NCBI GenBank assembly: GCA_037444305.1
Contig: JBBIMP010000028.1
Span: 1-64,000, forward strand
Length of the DNA stretch: 64,000 nucleotides
Direction: 5' to 3'
Origin: JBBIMP01 sp037444305
Lineage (GTDB): Bacteria > Acidobacteriota > UBA6911
Shown: in pieces, positions 51,393 to 60,309 of the stretch
Position numbering within the stretch: position 1 is the stretch's first letter
How the letters are laid out: the number at the start of each line of letters is the position of its first letter
Position numbers and translations under genes: made by a program
The notes under the pieces: generated by a model
Seen by the model: only the letters and a program-made list of their open reading frames with translations
Database searches by the model: none
What the model was told of the DNA's origin: nothing

Positions 51393-52235
51393 CTAATTCC
51401 CGGCAAGAATGCTAAAGATGCGAATCAGGTCTTCCTCGCCAAAGAAGTGGATCCGGATCTGGCCCGGTTTGCCCGGCGACGGGCGGGAGATGATCTCCAC
51501 CTTTGTCCCCAGCCGTTCCCGCAGTCGCGCTTCTGCCGCCTCCGTGTTCGGATCGCGCCGCAACGGAGCGGCCGGTTTAAGCGGCCGCCGCTTCGCCCAA
51601 CGCTCCGCCTCGCGCACCGACCAGCCCTTCTGCACCATGACCTTGGCCATGCGGGACAGCTCCGCAGGCGGCGCATCCGAGGCCAGCAGCGCCCTGCCGT
51701 GGCCCGGCGAGAGCTGGCCATCCGCCACCAGGAGCTTGACCGCCGGTGGCAGCTTCAGCAGGCGCAAGGCATTGGCAATCGTGCTCCGCTCCTTCCCCAG
51801 GTGCGCTGCCAACTCTTCCTGGGTGCCGCCCAGCGCTTCCAGCAGGGACTGGTAGGCCTGCGCCTCCTCGATCGGGTTGAGTTGCTCGCGCTGGATGTTC
51901 TCCACCAGCGCGAGTATGAGGAGGCGGTCGTCGGGTACATCCTTTACTACAACCGGCACCTTCAGCAGTCCGGCGCGCTGCGCGGCCATGACCCGCCGCT
52001 CCCCCGCAACCAACTGGAATCCGTCGCCATGCGGCCGTACGAGAACCGGCTGCAGGACTCCGTTTTCACGAATGGAGGCGGCCAGTTCCTCCAGCCTCGC
52101 CTCGTCGAACCTGAGGCGGGGCTGGTCCGGATTCGGCGAGATCCGGTCGAGATCTACCTCCTGTGGGGCGGTCTCCGAACCTTCCGCCTCGGGGATCAGC
52201 GCCCCGAGCCCTCTACCCAACACCTTTCTTTTCAT
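51393..52235 (-). CDS. parB: Chromosome-partitioning protein ParB
   Basis: 280 residues. Binds parS and spreads as a CTP-dependent clamp. The N-terminal ParA-interaction tail includes GRGLGALI. The ParB/Srx CTPase domain (~30-120) contains VAGERRVMAAQRAG and ENIQREQLNPIEEA. A helix-turn-helix domain (~125-225: TQEELAAHLGKERSTIANAL, SPGHGRALL) recognises parS. The C-terminal dimer domain ends in IRIHFFGEEDLIRIFSIL. It overlaps the parA end by 23 nt. Confidence 0.96.
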   Translation of the reverse strand: MKRKVLGRGLGALIPEAEGSETAPQEVDLDRISPNPDQPRLRFDEARLEELAASIRENGVLQPVLVRPHGDGFQLVAGERRVMAAQRAGLLKVPVVVKDVPDDRLLILALVENIQREQLNPIEEAQAYQSLLEALGGTQEELAAHLGKERSTIANALRLLKLPPAVKLLVADGQLSPGHGRALLASDAPPAELSRMAKVMVQKGWSVREAERWAKRRPLKPAAPLRRDPNTEAAEARLRERLGTKVEIISRPSPGKPGQIRIHFFGEEDLIRIFSILAGN

Positions 52236-52989
52236 GGTTCAGTATTTCCTTGGCGAGATTGATGTACCCCTCGGCCCCCTTGGACCGTATGTCATAGAGA
52301 ATTATGGGCTTTCCGAAACTCGGGGCCTCGGCCAGCCGGACATTCCTGGGGATGACGGTCCGGAAGACCTCGTCGGCAAAATAGCTTCGCAGGTCGTCCC
52401 TCACCTGGTTGCTCAGGTTGGTCCTTTCATCAAACATGGTGAGCAGCACTCCCAGGATGCGAAGCTCGGGATTGAGCGTCTGCCGCACGCGGTGGATGGT
52501 GTTCACGAGCTCGGACACCCCCTCGAGCGCGAAATACTCGCACTGGATGGGGACCAGGACTGCCTGGGCCGCGACGAGGCCGTTGAGGGTCATGATGTTG
52601 AGCGATGGGGGTGTGTCGATCAGGACGAAGTCAAATCCGTCAGCCACCTGGGCGATCAGGCCTTTCAAGAGGTGCTCCCGCTCGGGGAAGTCCAGGATCT
52701 CGATCGCCGCCCCGGTGAGGTTGCGGTCGGCCGGCACCAGCTTCAGGTTTTCAAGGTCGGTATCGAGGATGAGATCGCGAAGGGGATCCCCGAGAATGAG
52801 GGCGTGGTAAATGCTCCGGTTGAGCGATTCCCGCATTACGCCTAGCCCGCTGGTGCAGTTGGCCTGGGCGTCGGTGTCCACCACCAGGACGCGCATGTCG
52901 GCCATGGCAAGGGCGGCGGCCAGATTGATGGCGGTCGTGGTCTTGCCCACACCCCCTTTCTGGTTGGCTATGGCGATGATTCTCCCCAT
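52213..52989 (-). CDS. parA: Chromosome-partitioning ATPase ParA
   Basis: 258 residues. Deviant Walker A KGGVGKTTT near residue 12, DTDAQANCTSGLG, and Walker B-like FVLIDTPPSLNIMT. It binds DNA non-specifically in the ATP state and moves ParB-parS complexes. ATG at 52989 has GGAGGAGG about 5-12 nt upstream; a longer frame to 53049 would start inside a parS site and is rejected. It is chromosomal type (Soj-like), short N-terminus, next to parS and rsmG as usual. Confidence 0.96.
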   Translation of the reverse strand: MGRIIAIANQKGGVGKTTTAINLAAALAMADMRVLVVDTDAQANCTSGLGVMRESLNRSIYHALILGDPLRDLILDTDLENLKLVPADRNLTGAAIEILDFPEREHLLKGLIAQVADGFDFVLIDTPPSLNIMTLNGLVAAQAVLVPIQCEYFALEGVSELVNTIHRVRQTLNPELRILGVLLTMFDERTNLSNQVRDDLRSYFADEVFRTVIPRNVRLAEAPSFGKPIILYDIRSKGAEGYINLAKEILNHEKKGVG

Positions 52990-53032
52990 CCGGCCTCCTC
53001 CGGCGCAATGCCGCTGAGAATAGCACAGCCGC

Positions 53033-53048
53033 TGTTTCACGTGAAACA
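53033..53048. promoter_or_regulatory. parS site 1
   Basis: TGTTTCACGTGAAACA, a perfect 16-bp match to the consensus chromosomal parS palindrome, 43 bp upstream of the parA start. ParB should nucleate here and may also repress parAB. Confidence 0.95.
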
Positions 53049-53078
53049 AAACATGGCCCTGGAAACCTCGCGGCGTCC

Positions 53079-53094
53079 TGTTTCACGTGAAACA
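53079..53094. promoter_or_regulatory. parS site 2
   Basis: A second perfect TGTTTCACGTGAAACA, 30 bp from the first and 5 bp before the end of rsmG. Centre-to-centre spacing is 46 bp. Confidence 0.95.
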
Positions 53095-53099
53095 GCCGC

Positions 53100-53735
53100 C
53101 TAACCGCGCTTCGCGTAGACGGATAGGTAGCTCCCCCTCCGGCCCGGGCAGGCCACCGTCTGCAGCCTTTCGAACCGGTCCTCCCACGCCCTTTCCGACT
53201 CGACCGGAATTTCGCGGCCATGGAAAACCCAGAGGCGGGTTTGCCGCCCAGCGCGGGCTGCCAGCAGGTCCGTTTCCGGCTTCGCGGGCCGCATCCCCTT
53301 CCAGGAAATGCAGTCCCAGCTCCTATGCTCCGCCTCCCCGGCCAGGAACTGCCCGAGCCTGCGACAATGCACGCCCACCCCCTGCAGACCGAGCTCCCTG
53401 ACAACAGTTTCCAGGAACACCGCTTTTTTTCGCCTGCTTTCCACCAGGTCGAGGACCATCCCGGGCAGGACCACCTTCATGGCCAGCGCGGGAAAGCCGG
53501 CGCCGCTTCCGAAATCCAGGTGGCGCTGCCCGCCATCCGGATATCTGCCTGCCGCCCAAAGCGCCTCCTGGAACAACGGCCCCAGAAGCCTCCACTCCGT
53601 CGATGCGGTCAGGTTCATCCGCTCATTCCACCGGCAGAGCAGGGCCAGGTAGAGCTGGAATTGCGCCATGGACTCCGATCCCGCCGCCACGCCGTGCCTC
53701 GTCAGCAGCGCTGCAAGCCGATCTCTGTCATCCAT
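53100..53735 (-). CDS. rsmG: 16S rRNA (guanine527-N7)-methyltransferase
   Basis: 211 residues. SAM-dependent enzyme that methylates G527 in helix 18 of 16S rRNA. SAM motif DFGSGAGFPALAMKVVLP (~residue 70), a following VESRRKKAVFLETVVREL, and NLTASTEWRLL in the N-terminal part are typical of GidB/RsmG. ATG at 53735 is preceded by GGAGAAAGG. It lies between mnmG and parA, the conserved order in many genomes. Confidence 0.92.
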   Translation of the reverse strand: MDDRDRLAALLTRHGVAAGSESMAQFQLYLALLCRWNERMNLTASTEWRLLGPLFQEALWAAGRYPDGGQRHLDFGSGAGFPALAMKVVLPGMVLDLVESRRKKAVFLETVVRELGLQGVGVHCRRLGQFLAGEAEHRSWDCISWKGMRPAKPETDLLAARAGRQTRLWVFHGREIPVESERAWEDRFERLQTVACPGRRGSYLSVYAKRG

Positions 53736-53773
53736 CCCCCGATCCTTTCTCCGGGCCTGCCTCGGCCACGCAA

Positions 53774-55681
53774 TCAGTCTTCCCGGGCTTTCGAATCTTC
53801 CTGTCCCCGCAAACGGAGAATCTCCAGGTGAATGTTCAGAATCGAGACTGCCGCGGGGGTCACGCCCGGAATCCTGCCCGCCATCGCCAGGTCCTTCGGC
53901 CGGACCCTTGCCAGTTTTTCCCGGATCTCCCGGCTCAGCCCCTCGATCCGGCCGTAATCCAGGTCTGCAGGGATGCGGCGCGACACCCCCTCCTTCAGCC
54001 GCTCGACATCCCTTTTCTGCTGGCCGATGTAGCCCTCGTACTTTACCTCGATCTCGGCCGAGCGCCGCGCTTCCGGCGAGAGCCACAGCCCCCGTCCCCT
54101 GAGAAGCTGTTCAAAGTTCTGCAACCGGATGCCGGGGCGCTTCAACAGCTGCTCCAGCGCCGCCCCTTTCAAGGAATCGCCCGAAAGACCCCTGTCAAGC
54201 TCCACCAAGTCCAGATCTTCGCTGACGAGGCGGTGCGCCCTCAGGAAATCACGGATTCTTGCGCTTTCCTCGTATTTCCGCACGCAGCGATCGTACTCCC
54301 CGTCGCTCACCAGTCCCAGCCTCCGGCCCTTTGGCGAAAGCCTCTGATCCGCGTTGTCGATCCGCAACAGGAGCCTGTATTCCGCGCGAGACGTGAACAT
54401 CCGGTAGGGCTCATCCACCCCCCGCGTCACCAGGTCGTCCACCAGGATTCCGATGTAACTCTCGTGCCGCGGGAATTCCGCCGGTTCTCCCCCGCCCGTC
54501 CGCAGTGCAGCGTTGATCCCGGCCACGAGCCCCTGCGCCGCCGCCTCCTCGTACCCCGTTGTGCCGTTGATCTGCCCCGCATGAAAAAGCCCAGAGACCT
54601 GCTTGCTCTCCAGGGCCCATGAGAGGGCGGTGGGCTGGACAAAATCATATTCTATGGCGTAACCGGGGCGAAGGATCCGCGCCTGCTCCAACCCTGGCAC
54701 CCGGCGAAGCATCTCCCGCTGAATCTCGGCCGGCATGCTTGTGGAAAGGCCGTTGACGTAGATTTCCTCCGAATCCAGCCCTTCGGGCTCCAGAAAGACC
54801 TGATGTCGGGTCCGCTCGGGGAACTTTACTACCTTGTCCTCGATGCTCGGGCAGTACCTCGGCCCGATACCGGTAATCACACCGCCGTAGAGCGGCGAAC
54901 GGTCGAGGTTGCCCCGAAGCAGCGCATGCACCTCCTCATTGGTGTACCCGAGGTGGCAGCATACCTGAGGCTGCCACACACCGCTGGTGGAGTAGGAAAA
55001 GAAGGTCGGTTCCGCGTCCCCCGCCTGCTCTTCGAAGCGCGAAAAATCGATGGTCGCCGCATCCAGACGGGGCGGCGTGCCCGTCTTCAGCCTCCCGACC
55101 GGGAATCCGGCCTCCCACAAGTACTTCGCCAGATGAACCGAGGGTCTTTCACCCAACCTGCCGGCTGGATGCGAATCGAATCCGACATGAATCAGCCCGT
55201 TCAGAAATGTACCAGTGGTAATGACGACCGACCCAGCCTTGTATCTTCGTCCACTGACTGTCGCCAACCCCCGGACTGCACCACCGGATACCACCAGGCC
55301 TGCAACCTCATCCTCGATGAGCTCCAGGCCCGGCAGAGCCTCGAGATATTGACGCATCTCATTGCGATATTTTGCTTTATCCGATTGACACCGGGGTGCC
55401 TGCACCGCCGGTCCACGACTGCTGTTCAACAAACGGAACTGGATGCCCGTGCGGTCTGCGATCTTGCCCATCACCCCGCCCAAGGCATCGATTTCCCGGA
55501 CCAGGTGGCCCTTTGCGATCCCCCCTACTGCAGGATTGCACGACATATGGGCTATGAGCTGCAGATCCAGCGTGAAGAGGCCGGTCCTGGCCCCCATGCG
55601 CGCCGCGGCCGCAGCCGCCTCGCAGCCGGCGTGCCCGCCCCCCACCACGGCAACATCCACCATCCCCTCAAAGCCGCCCAT
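53774..55681 (-). CDS. mnmG: tRNA uridine-5-carboxymethylaminomethyl modification enzyme MnmG (GidA)
   Basis: 635 residues. FAD enzyme that, with MnmE, modifies U34 of certain tRNAs. The FAD-binding motif VVGGGHAGCEAA lies at the N-terminus, SCNPAVGGIAKGHL follows around residue 50, and GRYCPSIEDKVVKFPERTRH-type sequence (GPRYCPSIEDKV) occurs near 270. A C-terminal helical domain completes it. ATG at 55681 is chosen; GTG at 55690 and ATG at 55663 are alternatives, none with a strong ribosome-binding site. Located 79 bp from mnmE. Confidence 0.95.
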   Translation of the reverse strand: MGGFEGMVDVAVVGGGHAGCEAAAAAARMGARTGLFTLDLQLIAHMSCNPAVGGIAKGHLVREIDALGGVMGKIADRTGIQFRLLNSSRGPAVQAPRCQSDKAKYRNEMRQYLEALPGLELIEDEVAGLVVSGGAVRGLATVSGRRYKAGSVVITTGTFLNGLIHVGFDSHPAGRLGERPSVHLAKYLWEAGFPVGRLKTGTPPRLDAATIDFSRFEEQAGDAEPTFFSYSTSGVWQPQVCCHLGYTNEEVHALLRGNLDRSPLYGGVITGIGPRYCPSIEDKVVKFPERTRHQVFLEPEGLDSEEIYVNGLSTSMPAEIQREMLRRVPGLEQARILRPGYAIEYDFVQPTALSWALESKQVSGLFHAGQINGTTGYEEAAAQGLVAGINAALRTGGGEPAEFPRHESYIGILVDDLVTRGVDEPYRMFTSRAEYRLLLRIDNADQRLSPKGRRLGLVSDGEYDRCVRKYEESARIRDFLRAHRLVSEDLDLVELDRGLSGDSLKGAALEQLLKRPGIRLQNFEQLLRGRGLWLSPEARRSAEIEVKYEGYIGQQKRDVERLKEGVSRRIPADLDYGRIEGLSREIREKLARVRPKDLAMAGRIPGVTPAAVSILNIHLEILRLRGQEDSKARED

Positions 55682-55760
55682 GTCGCCCACGTCTTGTGTT
55701 TGTCGTCATTTTACTGATTATGCATGCTTTACTGGATTTCCCCAGGGCCGACCCATGCAC

Positions 55761-57143
55761 CTACTTCCCCACGCAGAACTTCGCAAATATGGCGTCCAGG
55801 ATATCTTCCACACCGGTCTCACCCGTGATTTCCCCCAGTCGGTTCAATCCCCGGTGCAGGTCGGCCAGGACGAACTCCTCCGACATCCCCTCCCCCAGGT
55901 TTTTTTGCGCTTCCTCCACGTGATCCGCCGCGGAACACAGGCACTGGCAGTGCCTGAGGCTGGTCACGAGCATCCCGCCCCCCTCCAAATCCCTCCTTCC
56001 GGCAACCGCCTCCAGCAGCCGCTTCCGCAGCTCCTCCAGCCCCTCGCCGGTCCTGGCAGAGACGCGAACACAGGCTCTGTCTCCCGCCAATTCCGCAACC
56101 CGCTCTGCGCCCCAACTATCCGCCAGATCCGACTTGTTGATGGCAATCACACCGGAAATCGCGGCCGTCCTTTCCAGCAATCCCCTGTCCTGCTCCGTGG
56201 GAGGTCTGCCGGCGTCCAGGACTACAATGACGCCATCCGCGTCGGCCAGCGCGCGGTAACTCCGTTCCACGCCGATCCGCTCGATCCGATCTTCCGCCTC
56301 CCTGACGCCGGCGGTGTCCACGAGCCGCACCGGGATCCCGGACAGGTTCATGTGCTCCGCCACCGTGTCGCGCGTCGTGCCCGGCGTTTCCGCTACGATG
56401 GACCGGTCCTGCACGAGCAGGGCGTTGAAGAGGCTGCTCTTTCCCACGTTGGGCAATCCCACGACGGCCAGGTTGAACCCGTCATGCACCAGCCGCCCCC
56501 GGCCGTAGGAGTCAACCCATTTCCGCAGCTCTCCGACCACCCCCTGCAGCTTCGCCCGCAGCTGCGCCCTGCTTTCCAGCTCCAGGTCCTCCTCGACAAA
56601 CTCGACGGCCGATTCCAGCTGAACGACGATCTCCACCAGGAGATCCTTCACGGGTGCCAGCCATGCGGCCATCTCCCCCGCGCGCTGCCGCGAGGCCACC
56701 TGCGCCTGGAAAACGGTCTGGGCTTCGATCACGTCGCGCACCGCCTCCGCCTGCGCGAGATCCATCTTCCCGCGCAGGAACGCCCGCATCGTGAACTCCC
56801 CCGGCTTCGCCAGCCGGGCGCCCCGCCGGCACAGGTTGTCCAGCAGGCGCGCCGTCAGCACCGGGCTCCCGTGCAGCGCCACCTCCACCATGTCCTCGCC
56901 CGTGTAGGATTCCGGCCCCGGGAAATGGGTGACCAGCACTTCATCCACCACCGCGCCGCCGTCGATATCGAGGATGTCCCCCAGCACTGCCGCCCTGGCC
57001 GGCAGCGGCAATTGCCGCCGCCGCGGGCGGAACATCCCCGCCACGACGGCAAGGCTGTCCGGCCCGCTCAGGCGGACTACGGCAATGCCCGCCCTGCCGG
57101 GCGCGCTGGAAAGGGCGCAGATTGTCTCCCGGAGATCGATCAT
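55761..57143 (-). CDS. mnmE: tRNA modification GTPase MnmE (TrmE)
   Basis: 460 residues. Partner of MnmG. An N-terminal formyl-folate-binding domain (1-~120: ETICALSSAPGRAGIAVVRLSG), a helical domain, and an inserted GTPase domain with G1 GLPNVGKSSLFNALL, G3 DTAGVREAED and G4 NKSD. The C-terminal catalytic motif CVGK closes the protein (FAKFCVGK). ATG at 57143 is taken because family homology begins there; the frame is open further upstream without similarity. Confidence 0.96.
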   Translation of the reverse strand: MIDLRETICALSSAPGRAGIAVVRLSGPDSLAVVAGMFRPRRRQLPLPARAAVLGDILDIDGGAVVDEVLVTHFPGPESYTGEDMVEVALHGSPVLTARLLDNLCRRGARLAKPGEFTMRAFLRGKMDLAQAEAVRDVIEAQTVFQAQVASRQRAGEMAAWLAPVKDLLVEIVVQLESAVEFVEEDLELESRAQLRAKLQGVVGELRKWVDSYGRGRLVHDGFNLAVVGLPNVGKSSLFNALLVQDRSIVAETPGTTRDTVAEHMNLSGIPVRLVDTAGVREAEDRIERIGVERSYRALADADGVIVVLDAGRPPTEQDRGLLERTAAISGVIAINKSDLADSWGAERVAELAGDRACVRVSARTGEGLEELRKRLLEAVAGRRDLEGGGMLVTSLRHCQCLCSAADHVEEAQKNLGEGMSEEFVLADLHRGLNRLGEITGETGVEDILDAIFAKFCVGK

Positions 57144-57257
57144 TTTCACCAGGCGGCGGGCAACCCGCCGGCGGGGGCTTCCCCCTGCGGCCGCTCCGCC
57201 TTCAGGGGCGCACGCCGGCGCCCTTGGCACCTGCCGCTCCGCACCGCCGGCCGCTAG

Positions 57258-57761
57258 TTATTCCGAAAGGGATATCGTGATGCTGCGGTTGTCGCCCTCG
57301 CCGCTGCTTTGCGACTGGACGCCCTCTATTTCGGCAAGCGCCAGGTGGACAATCCTTCGCTCGCGCGGGGTCATGGGCTGCAGAACCATCGGCTTTCTCT
57401 GGGCAATGACCCGCTCGGACGCCATCTTTGCCAGCAGTACCAATTCCGCTTCCCTTTGCTGCCTGTAGTTGTCGGAGTCGAACGCGATGGCGGCGATGCG
57501 GCTCCTCCTGCCGGTGCGAAACGCCATGTTGACGAGGTACTCGAGGCTGTTGAGCACCGCCGCCGTGTTTCCCAGCAGCAGCGGCCGGTCCGCCCCCGTC
57601 AGGTTGACCGCCACCGAGCCGCCGTCCTCGCATGCCGCGGCGGTCAGCTCCAGGCCCCAAGCCTCCAGCAGCTGCGCGACATACCGCTCGATCTCGCCGG
57701 CGATGCCGCCCGCCTGACGGCTGTTACTTTCGGCCTCGCTTCTTGACTGGCTGTTCGTCAC
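57258..57761 (-). CDS. jag: KH/R3H-domain RNA-binding protein (Jag/KhpB-like)
   Basis: 167 residues. A KH domain (~20-95, containing LTGADRPLLLGNTAAVLNSL where the GxxG-like loop sits) and an R3H domain (~100-165: RQQREAELVLLAKMASERVI, QPMTPRERRIVHLAL). The N-terminal Jag_N domain of Firmicutes Jag is missing; the first 20 residues are a short polar stretch. Function is RNA binding, linked to cell envelope control in other bacteria. GTG start at 57761; it overlaps the end of yidC by 38 nt, so the two are co-translated. Confidence 0.88.
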   Translation of the reverse strand: MTNSQSRSEAESNSRQAGGIAGEIERYVAQLLEAWGLELTAAACEDGGSVAVNLTGADRPLLLGNTAAVLNSLEYLVNMAFRTGRRSRIAAIAFDSDNYRQQREAELVLLAKMASERVIAQRKPMVLQPMTPRERRIVHLALAEIEGVQSQSSGEGDNRSITISLSE

Positions 57762-59412
57762 CGATCCACCTCTCCGCGACCTTCTGGAACGCGACCTGGA
57801 AGATATTACTGCAGAGGAAATAGAGGTTCAAGCCGCTGGAAACATTGAGGAACATCACGGTCAGGACCACCGGCATCACCATCATGATCTTGGCCTGCGT
57901 GGGATCGCTGCCAGGAGTCATGGGCGTCATTTTTTGCGCCACCATCATCGTGATGCCCATGACAATCGGAAGGACGTAGTAGGGATCCTTCGCCGACAGG
58001 TCCTGGATCCAGCCGATGAAGGGCGCCTGCCGCAGCTCTATCGAGGAGGCCAGCAGGCTGTAAAAGGCGAACAGAAACGGCATCTGCAGCAGCAGCGGGA
58101 GGCAGCCACCGAGCGGGTTGACGTTGTGCGCCTTGTAGAGCGCCATCACCTCCTGGTTCATTTCCGCGCGCTTCGGGTCGGTTTTCTTGTACTTTTTGTA
58201 CTTTTCCTGGATCTCCTTCACCTTCGGCTGGATCACCTGCATCTTCTTCATCGAGGTGATCTGCTTGATGCGGAAGGGGAACAGCGCCACCGACAGCAGC
58301 AGCGTCAGCAGGATGATCGAGAGCCCGTAGTTGCCCGCGAAGCTCTGGATCCAGAGCAGGGCAAAGAGCAGCGGCCGGACCAGGATGGAAAACCAGCCGT
58401 AATCGATCGCCTCGGCCAGGTTCGTCCCCTTGACCGCCGCGAGCGTGGTCCCCAGCTTGGGCCCCACATAGATCCGGTAGCTCGCCGTGCCGTCCGCCAG
58501 CAGGGTCACGCGCTGCAGATTCCGCTCCAGGTCCTTCCCGTCGACACCCTTCGTGTAAACCGGGACCTTTTCGATCTCGAAGTAGGGCATCGCCCTCTCA
58601 GGGACGGCGATCAGGGCGAAGTAGAGAATGTCGAGCCCGGCCCAGCGCACATCCCCCTGGCCCACCTGCTGCGGGCTGCCGGCTTCCTCCGGCGGTTCGT
58701 CGCGCTTGATCTTGCCCGCCTGGTTGGATATGGCCGTGAGCTTTACCTGGGGATTGAGCAGGTGCTCCATTTCCGGGCCGATATCCTGCCCAACCAGAAA
58801 CCGCACCGGCAGCGTCCTTCCGCCCTGCATGACCGAAAAGTCGTGGCCGACGACGTAGGTCTCCTTCTCGAACCGGTACTTCTTCTCGATCGCCAGCTCC
58901 CCGCGCCGCAGGCGCAGGGTCACCGTCGCGGGCGGCGCCAGCGATTCTTCCGTCCCTTCCCCTTCAATCTCGACTTCGTAGAGGCTGTTCGCAGCAAGGG
59001 CCGTCTCTGCCTTGGACTCGAAGAGGAGCGTTCCCGGGTAGGCCCTTCCCTGAGGGCCGCTTCCGGGCGCAATCATCTCGAACACCTGGCCGCGGTCGGA
59101 CTTGAAGTCCTTCAGGAGCCAGCTCGTGAGAACGCCGCCGCGGTTGTCCAGGACCGCGCGGTAGAGTTCCCCCTCCACGACGATCGTTCTTTCACCGGCC
59201 TCGGTCTCTTCGGCCGGAGGAACGCCCGCTGCGCCTTCGGCCGGCGCTGCCGCTTCCGGTTCGGGCTCCGCTTCGGGGACGGGGGCCGGCTCCACTTTCT
59301 GCGCGCGGGGCTTCCGCTGCTCGGCTTCACTCAGCCGCTTTTCCTCGTAGTATCTGAAGAGAAAAAGCACCGCTATGGATAGCGCTATGGCTGCCAGTAC
59401 TCTTCTTTCCAT
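57724..59412 (-). CDS. yidC: Membrane protein insertase YidC
   Basis: 562 residues, the long Gram-negative form. An N-terminal helix (~5-20) precedes a large periplasmic beta domain (~60-335). A proline/glutamate/alanine-rich linker sits at ~30-70. The conserved 5-helix insertase core follows (~350-550), with ISMKKMQVIQPKVKEIQEKYK-like cytoplasmic loop (MKKMQVIQPKVKEIQEKY) and QMPFLFAFYSLL. It inserts membrane proteins alone or with SecYEG. It is part of the rpmH-rnpA-yidD-yidC-jag-mnmE run. Confidence 0.96.
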   Translation of the reverse strand: MERRVLAAIALSIAVLFLFRYYEEKRLSEAEQRKPRAQKVEPAPVPEAEPEPEAAAPAEGAAGVPPAEETEAGERTIVVEGELYRAVLDNRGGVLTSWLLKDFKSDRGQVFEMIAPGSGPQGRAYPGTLLFESKAETALAANSLYEVEIEGEGTEESLAPPATVTLRLRRGELAIEKKYRFEKETYVVGHDFSVMQGGRTLPVRFLVGQDIGPEMEHLLNPQVKLTAISNQAGKIKRDEPPEEAGSPQQVGQGDVRWAGLDILYFALIAVPERAMPYFEIEKVPVYTKGVDGKDLERNLQRVTLLADGTASYRIYVGPKLGTTLAAVKGTNLAEAIDYGWFSILVRPLLFALLWIQSFAGNYGLSIILLTLLLSVALFPFRIKQITSMKKMQVIQPKVKEIQEKYKKYKKTDPKRAEMNQEVMALYKAHNVNPLGGCLPLLLQMPFLFAFYSLLASSIELRQAPFIGWIQDLSAKDPYYVLPIVMGITMMVAQKMTPMTPGSDPTQAKIMMVMPVVLTVMFLNVSSGLNLYFLCSNIFQVAFQKVAERWIGDEQPVKKRGRK

Positions 59413-59430
59413 GAATCGACTCTGGGATTA

Positions 59431-59640
59431 TCAGGGGACCGGGTCCAGGCCCCCGCTGGAAAAGGGGTGGCACCGGAGCAGTCGCTTTGTGCCAAGCCAC
59501 AGCCCGGTTGCCATTCCCCGCCGCTCGATGGCCTGGCACATGTACACCGAGCAGCTTGGTTCAAACCGGCACGACGGAGGCAGCAGCGGCGAGATGAACC
59601 GCTTGTATCCTCTCAGGAGCAGCAGGACCGCGGATTTCAT
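59431..59640 (-). CDS. yidD: Membrane-protein insertion efficiency factor YidD
   Basis: 69 residues. Short amphipathic protein with the YidD signature GYKRFISPLLPPSCRFEPSC followed by SVYMCQAIERRG and a final RCHPFSSGGLDPVP. The three conserved cysteines are in place. ATG at 59640 starts at the family's usual position; a longer upstream frame overlaps rnpA and has no similarity. It lies between rnpA and yidC, 18 bp before yidC. Confidence 0.93.
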   Translation of the reverse strand: MKSAVLLLLRGYKRFISPLLPPSCRFEPSCSVYMCQAIERRGMATGLWLGTKRLLRCHPFSSGGLDPVP

Positions 59641-59707
59641 GTCTCTCCAGCCTTTCGCCCGCCGCGGCCCCTTACCATCGCCCGGGACCGGGCGGCCCTT
59701 CTCCCCG

Positions 59708-60061
59708 TCATCGGCAGATCCGCTGAGAAACCAGCAGAAATTCGCGCTGCAATTCGCTGTAATCGGCTTCGGCACATTGGATCCGGGCGTTGACGACAAG
59801 ATCGTAGTGGCGCGGTATCTCGGCCCGGCATCTGCGGAAGATCTCGCGCAGGCGGCGCTTGATCCGGTTCCGAACCACCGCCCCGCCCACCCTCCTGGTC
59901 ACCGTGATTCCCAGGCGGTGATGGTCGAGACCGTTTTCCCGGGCGAACAGGACGAAACTCCTGGACTGGAACCTTCGCCCGCCATTGTAGGCCGCACGGT
60001 AGTCCGCCGGCCTGGTGATCCTATGACTCCGGGGAAAATCCTCGCGGTTGTCGCTAGCCAC
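59708..60061 (-). CDS. rnpA: Ribonuclease P protein component
   Basis: 117 residues. Protein subunit of RNase P, which matures the 5' ends of tRNAs. RNRIKRRLREIFRR is the diagnostic RNR motif; ITRPADYRAAYNGGRRFQSR at the N-terminus and LGITVTRRVGGAVVRNR are also conserved. Its start overlaps the end of rpmH by 8 nt. Confidence 0.95.
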   Translation of the reverse strand: MASDNREDFPRSHRITRPADYRAAYNGGRRFQSRSFVLFARENGLDHHRLGITVTRRVGGAVVRNRIKRRLREIFRRCRAEIPRHYDLVVNARIQCAEADYSELQREFLLVSQRICR

Positions 60062-60194
60062 TCACCGTCAGCTTCTTTCGGCCTTTCGCGCGGCGCCGCT
60101 TCAGGACCAGCCGGCCGCCCTTGGTGGCCATGCGGGCCTTGAACCCGTGCGTCTTTTTGCGCTTGTCGTTGTTCGGTTGATACGTCCTCTTCAT
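60054..60194 (-). CDS. rpmH: 50S ribosomal protein L34
   Basis: 46 residues, very basic. The N-terminal KRTYQPNNDKRKKTHGFKAR and the following RMATKGGRLVLKRRRAKGR are invariant L34 features. ATG at 60194, with GGGAGAAG about 10 nt upstream. It is first in the rnpA-yidD-yidC operon. In most bacteria dnaA lies just upstream; here it does not. Confidence 0.97.
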   Translation of the reverse strand: MKRTYQPNNDKRKKTHGFKARMATKGGRLVLKRRRAKGRKKLTVSG

Positions 60195-60233
60195 GGTGCA
60201 CACTTCTCCCGCTAATGCATTGAAAAAACAGGT

Positions 60234-60262
60234 ATGTTATTAAGACCGGGGCGAAAAAGCAA
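60234..60262 (-). promoter_or_regulatory. Promoter candidate for the rpmH-rnpA operon
   Basis: On the minus strand TTGCTT, 17-nt spacer, TAACAT, in an A+T-rich stretch about 40 bp before the rpmH start. Confidence 0.45.
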
Positions 60263-60309
60263 GGGTCATTTGCCCCTCGGGCCAGGCGGCCAGGGCCAGC
60301 TGCCGCGGC

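Noticed and set aside
53100..54086. Extended rsmG frame beyond 53735
   Set aside because: The extra part is antisense-frame sequence overlapping mnmG with no methyltransferase similarity.
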